Under the pieces are notes generated by a model that saw only the letters and a program-made list of their open reading frames with translations, made no database searches and was not told the origin of the DNA. Both the position numbers and the translations under genes were made by a program. A DNA stretch of 7,407 nucleotides, from positions 1 through 7,407 of the forward strand of contig JAYKIS010000098.1 in the NCBI GenBank assembly GCA_035286125.1, given 5' to 3'. This document shows, in pieces, positions 1 through 5,268 of this stretch. Each line of letters starts with the position of its first letter. The first letter of the stretch is position 1. This stretch comes from VGJW01 sp035286125. GTDB lineage: Bacteria > Cyanobacteriota > Sericytochromatia > S15B-MN24 > VGJW01.

Positions 1-108
1 TATCAGTCAACCATCTCCGTGGTCCTGTCCGTGAGGGGCTGCAAGATCCCGGTCGACCACATGAGAGCGGCCGGGACACCCCCACCCCGGAAGGGCTATG
101 CTGGAAGG
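1..108. other. Left edge, no separate gene assigned
   Basis: No independent gene is recognisable here. On the plus strand the reading frame of the downstream GIY-YIG nuclease has no stop back to base 1, and it holds possible earlier starts GTG 19 and ATG 61. An N-terminal extension that begins outside the window therefore cannot be excluded. The translated stretch is low in recognisable motifs and lacks an evident ribosome binding site in front of GTG 19 or ATG 61. A purine-rich GGAAGGG lies at 89-95 and a -10-like TATGCT at 97-102, both of which fit better with initiation at GTG 109. Confidence 0.5.
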
Positions 109-1185
109 GTGTCTCCACGCGGCAAGCGCAAACGCCCCCCGGCGCAACTCGAGGACCAGATCGCGGCCCTGCCGTCCGGCCCCGGGATCTATTCGTTCCG
201 CGACGCCGACGGGCGCCTGCTCTACGTAGGCAAGGCCAAGGACCTGCGCCAGCGCGTACGCAGTTACATGGGCAAGGACGGCGGTCATTCGCGGCCCACG
301 CGCAAGCTGCGCCGGATTGCCCACCACGTCACCCACACGGAGACGGGCAGCGAGCTCGAGGCCCTGGTCCTCGAGGCCCGGACGATCTCGGCGGCCCTGC
401 CCCGCTTCAACATCATGGGCAAGACGGATCGGCATTTCGCCTACGTCCGGATATCGGCCGACCCTTGGCCGATGGTCCAGGTGGTGCGACGCCTGGTTCC
501 GGACGGCAGCCGATACTTCGGCCCCTACCTCTCCGAAGCCTCCCTGCACGACGCCCTCGCGGCCTTGCAACGGCTCCTGCGCTGGCGCCTGTGTGACCCG
601 CTCGGACCGGCCCCCTGCCTGCACCACGAGCTCGGCCGCTGCATGGCACCGTGCATCAGCGCGGGACAAACGGCCTATCCGGAATCCATCGCGACCCTGG
701 TCCGCGTCCTCGAGGGCGATGCCGCAACAGTGGTGACAGCCCTGGAGGGACAGATGCACGCCGCAGCCGAACGCCTGCAATTCGAGACCGCAGCGCGGCT
801 TCGGGACGGCCTTTCGGCCTTGGCGCGGCTGTCGGGATGGGCGCGCCTCGCCCCTGTCGATGCCGTCGTGCTCTCCCCCCACGTGGCAGGTATCCGCATC
901 GTCATCGTGAGGATGGGACGCCTGGCAGGCGGCGAAACCGTGCCGGCATCGACAGAAGGCTGGGTCGAGGCGCACGCCTTCATCGGGCGGATGGCCACCA
1001 TGCCCCCGCCCGGCGCAGCCCAGACCAGCGCGGCCATCCGCGAGATGGGCCTGGTTGCTCGGTACCTGAGCCGACCGGGCAAGGACGCGATGGTGCTCCA
1101 GGGACGTCTTGAAGACGAGGAGATGGGGCGACGCGTCCTCGAGGCGATGACGCGCCTCGTCCCATCCGAGGGCCTGCGCGACTAG
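109..1185 (+). CDS. UvrC-like GIY-YIG nuclease lacking the C-terminal half
   Basis: Probable structure-selective DNA endonuclease related to the N-terminal half of UvrC, the part that makes the 3' incision in nucleotide excision repair. Numbering from GTG 109 (358 aa): GIY at 26-28 and YVG at 39-41 form the GIY-YIG core; arginines follow at 47-51; the likely metal-binding Glu is E89 in LVLEAR, followed by the PRFN motif; YFGPY is at 136-140. Four cysteines, C162, C170, C178 and C182 (the last three in APCLHHELGRCMAPC), match the UvrC cysteine cluster. A UVR motif (LQFETAARLRD) lies near 223-233. The protein then ends after about 120 more residues, with no RNase H-like 5'-incision domain and no helix-hairpin-helix; full UvrC is about 600 aa. 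It is longer than Cho and resembles the C-terminal part of DnaQ-GIY-YIG fusions (from memory). The start is uncertain: GTG 109 fits family length, with GGAAGGG 13 nt upstream; ATG 61 and GTG 19 are in frame and the frame is open leftward. Confidence 0.88.
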   Translation: MSPRGKRKRPPAQLEDQIAALPSGPGIYSFRDADGRLLYVGKAKDLRQRVRSYMGKDGGHSRPTRKLRRIAHHVTHTETGSELEALVLEARTISAALPRFNIMGKTDRHFAYVRISADPWPMVQVVRRLVPDGSRYFGPYLSEASLHDALAALQRLLRWRLCDPLGPAPCLHHELGRCMAPCISAGQTAYPESIATLVRVLEGDAATVVTALEGQMHAAAERLQFETAARLRDGLSALARLSGWARLAPVDAVVLSPHVAGIRIVIVRMGRLAGGETVPASTEGWVEAHAFIGRMATMPPPGAAQTSAAIREMGLVARYLSRPGKDAMVLQGRLEDEEMGRRVLEAMTRLVPSEGLRD

Positions 1186-1859
1186 ATCGGCCGCACCAGG
1201 ATGCGGACCGTGCTCGAGGCGGTCGCGACCTCGCGACCCGGATCTTCCGGGGCACGGAACGAAAGACTGCGGGTCCCCTCCCACCAGCCTTCGCCCGACA
1301 GCGTCACCCATCTCAGGTCCCAGACTTCCCGCTGAAGGCTCTCTCCGGTCGTCATGTGCCAGCCATGCGGATCCTGACTGCTCGTCGCCAACCCCGTCGA
1401 GGATGCTCCCCCCGAGGGCTCCGGCGCGGGAGTCACACGGTGAAGGGGCGGTGACAGCCGCAGCTCGGTTCCACGACAGACTCCGATGAGGTAGGGCGTG
1501 GCGCCCGTTCCGGAAGGACGGTGCTGGACAAGCCCGCGATCATCGACCAACCACAGGGCCTGGACGAAGGCGGGAGGGAAGGGGGCCTGGTGCCCCGAGA
1601 GACCGAGGGCATCGTGCAGGCCGGTACGGGCAGCGGGCGTCTGATCCGGAGTCGGCACCGAGGATGGGGTTGGTGATGGTGCGAATGGCGTTCCCGTCGC
1701 CTCGAGGCCGACAGGGCCCGACGCCTTGACCGCCGATGCCGCCGGAGAGGCCGCGGTCGCGGCCCCATCGGGGGCAGCGGGTGCCAGCGAGGCGCAGGCG
1801 GCCACCAGCACGAGGCCCGAGGCCGCGAAGGCAGGGAGGGTCCGGGAGCCGTGCATCAT
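1182..1859 (-). CDS. Putative lipoprotein of unknown function
   Basis: A 225-aa protein I cannot assign to a family. Residues 1-21 form a lipoprotein-type signal peptide (short N-region with Arg6, hydrophobic core, lipobox LVAAC), so Cys22 would be lipidated and the protein membrane-anchored. Residues 23-80 are an Ala/Pro/Ser/Thr-rich linker, typical of a flexible tether. Residues 81-225 look like a folded domain with several Trp (ALWLVDDRG, HGWHM, EVWDLRWV, GEGWWEG) and a beta-rich end (STVRILVRPI). Two ATGs stand in tandem at the start (1854-1859). AGGA lies 7 nt before the outer one, which supports it. The gene lies 75 bp downstream of the secreted beta-barrel-like gene on the same strand but past a strong hairpin, so it may be read separately or by read-through. 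Its TAG overlaps the TAG of the convergent nuclease gene. A role at the cell envelope is inferred from the signal peptide only. Confidence 0.75.
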   Translation of the reverse strand: MMHGSRTLPAFAASGLVLVAACASLAPAAPDGAATAASPAASAVKASGPVGLEATGTPFAPSPTPSSVPTPDQTPAARTGLHDALGLSGHQAPFPPAFVQALWLVDDRGLVQHRPSGTGATPYLIGVCRGTELRLSPPLHRVTPAPEPSGGASSTGLATSSQDPHGWHMTTGESLQREVWDLRWVTLSGEGWWEGTRSLSFRAPEDPGREVATASSTVRILVRPI

Positions 1860-1887
1860 GGGGAGATCCTACCCCCCAAATGGCAAG

Positions 1888-1917
1888 GTCCCGCCCGGGC
1901 ACAGGCCCGGACGGGAC
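1888..1917 (-). terminator. Strong hairpin after the beta-barrel-like gene
   Basis: Two 13-base arms (1888-1900 and 1905-1917) surround a 4-base loop. On DNA there is one mismatch. In minus-strand RNA that position becomes a G-U wobble, so all 13 pairs form only in the transcript of the upstream gene (stop at 1935-1937). In plus-strand RNA it would be a C-A mismatch. The bases that follow on the minus strand (CTTGCCATTT) make a poor U-tract, so this may be a weak intrinsic terminator, a pause site or a 3'-end stabiliser rather than a textbook terminator. Confidence 0.6.
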
Positions 1918-1934
1918 GAAACCGAAACGACGGC

Positions 1935-2624
1935 TCAGCGATCGCCGACGAACGTCAGGCTGACCTTGCCCCAGGTGGTGGCGTTGGCCGCCTGGCTCCA
2001 GTCGACGAGACCCAGGTCCAGCCAGCCACCGCCGCCGAGATTGTAACGAACACCGGTCATCACGGTCGCACTGCCCGCGGATCCGACCATCTCGTATCCC
2101 GCCCGGACCAGCAGGTCGGTGTTCGTGGAGATATTCTGCCGAATACCGACGCGCGTTCCCATCGCCATGCTGGCCCCTGCAGTCGTCGAGCCCGAGAGAT
2201 ACGGCTGGACATCGAGGTTCAGGCCACCCAGGCCGACACCGATGGGCAGCGACGCACCATAGCCCAGACCGGTTCCGGGGTTGGACAGGTCACCGGCCAT
2301 CACACCCGCCTGACCGGCGAGGTTCAGGCCAGCCACAGTGCCCAGGGAGTACTTGACGCCGACTCCGTAGCCGCCCTTGGCGACGTCTTCGAGCTTCTGT
2401 CCGGAGGCGAAGTCATAGCCGACCGCCAACTCGACGTCCTTCATCAGGCCGTAGCGGAAGTTGACCATCGAGTCGGTGCCCATGGTGGTGGCCATCACGC
2501 CCAAACCGAGGACACGCGCCTGATCGACATCGAGGTAAGTGGTGGGATCAGCAGCTGCGAGGGCCGGGGCGGCGGTGGCGACAACGGCGAGCGCAGCGAG
2601 CGACAGCGAGAGCTTGGACGACAT
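1935..2624 (-). CDS. Secreted Gly-rich outer-membrane beta-barrel-like protein
   Basis: A 229-aa exported protein, probably a small outer-membrane beta-barrel. Residues 1-23 are a Sec signal peptide (Lys4, hydrophobic 5-19, APALA cleavage site; cutting after A23 or A25). The mature part alternates Gly/polar with hydrophobic residues in short strands (GYGVGVKYSLG, LGYGASLPIGVGL, MGTRVGIRQNIS, VMTGVRYNLGG), with Tyr and aromatics at strand ends. It closes with WGKVSLTFVGDR. It lacks the usual C-terminal Phe as last residue, though a Phe sits four residues before the end. It has no cysteines. Family and substrate are unknown; a role as channel, adhesin or structural protein cannot be told from sequence. 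The start is fixed by GAGGAGG 4 nt before the ATG. The gene has its own promoter and a structured leader upstream and a hairpin downstream, suggesting an abundant, stable monocistronic mRNA. Confidence 0.8.
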   Translation of the reverse strand: MSSKLSLSLAALAVVATAAPALAAADPTTYLDVDQARVLGLGVMATTMGTDSMVNFRYGLMKDVELAVGYDFASGQKLEDVAKGGYGVGVKYSLGTVAGLNLAGQAGVMAGDLSNPGTGLGYGASLPIGVGLGGLNLDVQPYLSGSTTAGASMAMGTRVGIRQNISTNTDLLVRAGYEMVGSAGSATVMTGVRYNLGGGGWLDLGLVDWSQAANATTWGKVSLTFVGDR

Positions 2625-2642
2625 GGATCCTCCTCATCGAGT

Positions 2643-2664
2643 GAACCGACGCCATTGTCGGTTC
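2643..2664 (-). promoter_or_regulatory. Leader hairpin just upstream of the ribosome binding site
   Basis: Perfect 8-base inverted repeat (GAACCGAC / GTCGGTTC) with a 6-base loop in the predicted 5' leader of the beta-barrel-like gene. It ends 7 nt before the GAGGAGG ribosome binding site (2629-2635), which it leaves free. Hairpins at this position in outer-membrane protein mRNAs are known to slow 5' decay, as in the ompA leader. That role here is inference. Confidence 0.5.
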
Positions 2665-2671
2665 GGGTGTT

Positions 2672-2697
2672 CCGGCGGTGCTTTCGGACCTCGCCGG
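2672..2697 (-). promoter_or_regulatory. Second leader hairpin
   Basis: CCGGCG (2672-2677) and CGCCGG (2692-2697) pair around a 14-base loop, in the same predicted leader and 7 bp upstream of the proximal hairpin. Together with further GC-rich pairings at 2703-2727 the whole leader is likely folded. No part of it is complementary to the GAGGAGG site, so direct occlusion of translation is not evident. Confidence 0.35.
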
Positions 2698-2702
2698 CAA
2701 GC

Positions 2703-2727
2703 GGACCATACACCCGGTCCATACCGG
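2703..2727 (-). repeat. Direct repeat and alternative hairpins in leader
   Basis: A 9-base sequence occurs twice 13 bp apart with one difference: GGACCATAC at 2703-2711 and GGTCCATAC at 2716-2724. GGACC (2703-2707) can pair with GGTCC (2716-2720). Alternatively CCGGT (2714-2718) can pair with ACCGG (2723-2727) around a 4-base loop. These two foldings exclude each other because both use 2716-2718. Confidence 0.35.
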
Positions 2728-2744
2728 ATGTCGTGACCAAGCGC

Positions 2745-2773
2745 ACCGTAACCAAGAATGCCTGGTTCGTCAA
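2745..2773 (-). promoter_or_regulatory. Sigma70-type promoter of the beta-barrel-like gene
   Basis: On the minus strand, TTGACG (2768-2773) and TACGGT (2745-2750) are separated by exactly 17 bp. This is a 5/6 match to the -35 consensus and keeps the key T-A and final T of the -10 consensus. Transcription would begin near 2738, giving a leader of about 114 nt before the ATG at 2624. It is the clearest promoter in the window. Confidence 0.6.
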
Positions 2774-2780
2774 CAAGGCA
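2759..2780. promoter_or_regulatory. Candidate operator palindrome over the -35 box
   Basis: TGCCTGGTT (2759-2767) and AACAAGGCA (2772-2780) form an inverted repeat with 8 of 9 positions matching and a 4-bp centre. The TTGACG -35 box lies inside it. A 22-bp dyad of this form, placed on the -35 element, is what a dimeric helix-turn-helix repressor would bind. No regulator gene is adjacent, so the idea rests on geometry alone. Confidence 0.35.
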
Positions 2781-2843
2781 GATCCGGGCGGCCGTTGTCC
2801 CATCACGACATCGGTGTCAGGCTCAGCCGGCGGAAAGCTGCAC

Positions 2844-2848
2844 GGAGG
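2844..2848 (+). promoter_or_regulatory. Ribosome binding site fixing the 2856 start
   Basis: GGAGG, 7 nt before ATG 2856. This near-ideal site decides the start of the zinc-ribbon gene, although the reading frame stays open far upstream (to 1851) across the antisense beta-barrel-like gene. I see no convincing plus-strand promoter in 2781-2843. Confidence 0.75.
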
Positions 2849-2855
2849 TGACACG

Positions 2856-3491
2856 ATGGGCCTCGCGAAACGCGCATGCTCCAGCCATCCGCCGCAAGGC
2901 GGAGGACGACGGCTGGACAGGATGGAGCGCCTGAACCACGTGGTTTACGGCAAGAGCGATGAAGATCGCCATCGCATGGTTCACAAGCGCGAGCACGGCA
3001 GTTGGCGGCAATGTCCCGTCTGCGGCGCCCAGGCACGGCGCAAGCGTTGGACCCGGATCGGCCGGATGCCCGGCCGCCATCGCGCGCCGGACGCGCCCTT
3101 GCTCGAATGGACGCTCTGCGCCGGTTGCGATCGGGTTCGCCAGGGTCGTATCGATGGCGTGCTGACACTTACCGGGCTGGCGGAGGCCTACCGGGAGGAA
3201 CTCGGCCACCTGGTACGAAACATTGCCGTGGAAGCCTGGCACAACGATCCCGTACACCGCATCCTTGGCTTTCATACCGAAGAGGACGCAATCATCCTCG
3301 AAACTACCTCACTATGGCTGGCAGAAACGCTCGGCAAGGCCATCCGGCGGCGCTTCGGGGGGGATTTGGACATCCGCTGGGCACCCGGTTCCGACTTTGC
3401 ACGGCTCTATTGGCAGGCTCCGACCGGCCAAGGCCGGGAGACCTGCCGACGATGCAACGGCAGGGGGCGCCTCCGTCACGTCAGAACGTGA
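2856..3491 (+). CDS. BCAM0308/NMD3-like zinc-ribbon protein with extra C-terminal Cys motif
   Basis: A 211-aa predicted cytoplasmic protein. Its core resembles the short bacterial BCAM0308-type proteins, which recall the N-terminal part of archaeal and eukaryal NMD3, a factor linked to the large ribosomal subunit. Visible features: a basic N-terminus (1-50); a zinc ribbon from CPVC (C53, C56) and CAGC (C88, C91), with a conserved Trp at 65; the GVLTLTG segment (101-107); a helical stretch to RNIAVEAWHNDPVHRI; then an alpha-beta region including EEDAIILETTSLWLAETLGKA. The last 15 residues add C197-X2-C200-N-G-R-G, the CXXCXGXG half-site known from DnaJ zinc centres. Function in RNA or ribosome binding is inferred from the family resemblance, recalled without a search. 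It runs divergent from the beta-barrel-like gene and convergent with the aldehyde dehydrogenase, overlapping it by 11 bp. The start is set by GGAGG 7 nt upstream. Confidence 0.8.
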   Translation: MGLAKRACSSHPPQGGGRRLDRMERLNHVVYGKSDEDRHRMVHKREHGSWRQCPVCGAQARRKRWTRIGRMPGRHRAPDAPLLEWTLCAGCDRVRQGRIDGVLTLTGLAEAYREELGHLVRNIAVEAWHNDPVHRILGFHTEEDAIILETTSLWLAETLGKAIRRRFGGDLDIRWAPGSDFARLYWQAPTGQGRETCRRCNGRGRLRHVRT

Positions 3492-3499
3492 CGTGACGG
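3473..3499. terminator. Perfect hairpin holding both convergent stop codons
   Basis: Eleven-base arms CCGTCACGTCA (3473-3483) and TGACGTGACGG (3489-3499) are exact reverse complements around a 5-base loop. The plus-strand TGA (3489-3491) begins the right arm and the minus-strand TGA (3481-3483 read in reverse) ends the left arm. The stem would form in both transcripts and could end or stabilise both. Neither side has a real T-tract (plus side continues CCCTTCTGG), so classical intrinsic termination is uncertain. Confidence 0.6.
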
Positions 3500-5217
3500 C
3501 CCTTCTGGCGCCGACTGAAGTTGGCGAGGGTCGCCTGAGCCTCGCCCACGCCCATGTTGCCCGAATCGCCGATGCCCGAGGCGCCGAACTCTTCCCATTC
3601 GAGGGCAGAGTCGGTGCCGTCATTTTCCTTGAGCATACCGCCCAGCACCCGCCGGGCACGCTGCAACTTGCGATCGTCACGTGTCCAGATGCTGCAGGCG
3701 AGGTCGTGGGGATTGGTCAGCAGGCTGAAACGCACGAAGTCCTCGAACTCGCCCATCTCCATCGCGCACAGGATCGGCATGAAGAACTCGGTCGTGGCCA
3801 GGTTGAAGGTCACGTCGCCCTTGTCATCCCAGTCGCAAGTCAGCTTGCTGTCGGGCCGGGTCTCGAGGATGACGGGCCGCAGGACCTCGGCGTGATCGGC
3901 GTAATCGTCACCCGAAACCTTGCCGCCCCGGCGCAGCACCTTGAGGCCGGCCGCCTCCGCCGCAGCCTGGATACGGTCCACCGTGACGGCCTTATGCACC
4001 ATGTTGGGACCGACGACCTTGCTCTCCTGTGTCTGGCGCGGGTCGCGCACCTCCCAACGATCCATCTCGGCATTGACGTAGCCGATGACCTTGGCCAGCG
4101 TCGCAGGGTCCGCGGCGATGCCGTGCAGGGTCGTGCACTTGTGGGAGGAGAAGCCCAGCTTGCTGTAGGCCAGCCGGGTCCCGATGACCTCGAGTTCGGC
4201 GTCGGAGTAGCCGGCGTCGATCCACGACCAGTTGCAGCCACCGCCTTCGAACCGAAGGGTGCGCAGGCCGCGCTGTGCCGAGATGGCCCGGGCCGTCGCC
4301 TCACCGCCCGTCAACGACACCACGGCCACGCGCGGGTCGGAGGAGAGGTTCCCCACGCCCTTGCCGAAACCCTCGAGCGTGTGGAACCCGCGAGGATCAG
4401 CGCCGGCCGCGAGGAACATCCGTGCCATCGTGCGATTGCAGATGGCCCCGTAGGGATGCCCCTTGAAGACGACCGGCGAGCCCGACAGGTAGGCCCCGAC
4501 GAGCTGGATCATCGGGATGCCGTAGATGAAGTTCATGGGCGTGATGAGGACCGAGACGCCGGCCGGCAGGCAGGGGTTGCGCCAGTAGTGGTGGCCCGGG
4601 ACCTGGCCGGGCAGCCAGTCACCCGTCATGGCACGGTCGGCATTGCCGCCGATATGGTCTGCAGCCCGCTTCGCCTCCCAGAAATCCTTCTGCGACTCGA
4701 GGCGGGTCTTGGGGATGACGTGCCGGATCTGGGCCATGACCTCCTCGCTGAAGTGATCGAGGATTCGCGACACATTGGCCACGACCCACTTGCGGTAGGT
4801 CAGGACTTCATCGGCCCACGTCAGGCTCGCCCAGAAACCATACGCAGCCGACAGCACGGCCTCGACGTCGGCGGCCTGCGAGTCGGGCACGTCGGCCAGC
4901 GTCACGCGGCGATCGAACAGGGCAGGCATCAGGGCCCGCTTGCCCGGATCGCACCAGACACCGTCAATCAGGTTCTGCACGACCACCGGCGCATCGCCCG
5001 GGCGCTGGGGAAGCTCGGGAAACAGGTAGTCCCGCAGGCCCTCGATCTCCGCATCGGACAACTGCGGCGTGAAGAGGTCCCAGGCTGCCCTGCGCGCGGC
5101 ATATCGCCCGGCAAGGGGGTCAAGGCCCAGGCCCTTCCAGGCAGACAGCTCGCGCCGGATGCCCTCGGGCTCCCATGCGACGGCTCGGGCGGGCGACGTT
5201 GGGGCGGTCACGGTCAT
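3481..5217 (-). CDS. Divergent aldehyde dehydrogenase, PaaN-like
   Basis: NAD(P)-dependent oxidation of an unknown aldehyde is the expected reaction. The 578-aa protein keeps the superfamily signature in order: TPMNF (226-230, Asn of the oxyanion hole), FKGHP (251-255, cofactor-binding Lys), SLTGG (301-305), RFEGGG (Glu324, general base), SSHKCTT (Cys361, nucleophile), TEFFMP (Glu477, ribose contact) and FGASGIGDSG (544-553). It has about 80 extra N-terminal residues compared with a standard 500-aa enzyme. KGHP in place of KPSE and SHKCTT in place of GQ-C resemble PaaN-type enzymes of phenylacetate metabolism, but no paa gene is nearby, so substrate is open. It does not look like proline-pathway P5C dehydrogenase. 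ATG 5217 has GGAGG 5 nt upstream. It lies 51 bp after the RsbW-like gene on the same strand, so co-transcription is likely; a TACAAT at 5250-5255 might also give it its own promoter. It ends in the shared hairpin. Confidence 0.88.
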   Translation of the reverse strand: MTVTAPTSPARAVAWEPEGIRRELSAWKGLGLDPLAGRYAARRAAWDLFTPQLSDAEIEGLRDYLFPELPQRPGDAPVVVQNLIDGVWCDPGKRALMPALFDRRVTLADVPDSQAADVEAVLSAAYGFWASLTWADEVLTYRKWVVANVSRILDHFSEEVMAQIRHVIPKTRLESQKDFWEAKRAADHIGGNADRAMTGDWLPGQVPGHHYWRNPCLPAGVSVLITPMNFIYGIPMIQLVGAYLSGSPVVFKGHPYGAICNRTMARMFLAAGADPRGFHTLEGFGKGVGNLSSDPRVAVVSLTGGEATARAISAQRGLRTLRFEGGGCNWSWIDAGYSDAELEVIGTRLAYSKLGFSSHKCTTLHGIAADPATLAKVIGYVNAEMDRWEVRDPRQTQESKVVGPNMVHKAVTVDRIQAAAEAAGLKVLRRGGKVSGDDYADHAEVLRPVILETRPDSKLTCDWDDKGDVTFNLATTEFFMPILCAMEMGEFEDFVRFSLLTNPHDLACSIWTRDDRKLQRARRVLGGMLKENDGTDSALEWEEFGASGIGDSGNMGVGEAQATLANFSRRQKGRHVTF

Positions 5218-5235
5218 CGGGGCCTCCGGGTACAG

Positions 5236-5255
5236 GGCGTCACGCCGTCATTGTA
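5236..5255 (-). promoter_or_regulatory. Possible promoter/operator before the dehydrogenase
   Basis: On the minus strand a -10-like TACAAT (5250-5255) stands just before an 11-bp odd palindrome GGCGTGACGCC (5236-5246) that would overlap the start of transcription. No -35 match is seen at 16-18 bp. It may be an internal promoter with an operator, or chance in GC-rich DNA. Confidence 0.2.
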
Positions 5256-5268
5256 ACCCGAACGCGCC

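Noticed and set aside
7..1311. 434-codon minus-strand open frame opposite the nuclease gene
   Set aside because: It is antisense to a clear UvrC-like protein, has no recognisable motif and a composition typical of the complement of GC-rich coding DNA.
2495..2854. 119-codon minus-strand open frame across the divergent intergenic region
   Set aside because: It overlaps the promoter and leader and the start of the beta-barrel-like gene out of frame, has no ribosome binding site and shows no domain.
1851..2855. Upstream part of the long plus-strand frame that ends at 3491
   Set aside because: It runs antisense through the beta-barrel-like gene and its promoter, while GGAGG at 2844-2848 marks ATG 2856 as the real start.
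3481..5217. Identification as proline-pathway P5C dehydrogenase (PruA)
   Set aside because: Length is similar, but the sequence around the catalytic Cys and the SLTGG/FEGGG regions does not resemble that family, and no proline gene is adjacent.
3223..5256. 677-codon plus-strand open frame opposite the aldehyde dehydrogenase
   Set aside because: The minus strand encodes every aldehyde dehydrogenase motif in order. The plus frame has no family motif and starts inside the zinc-ribbon gene.
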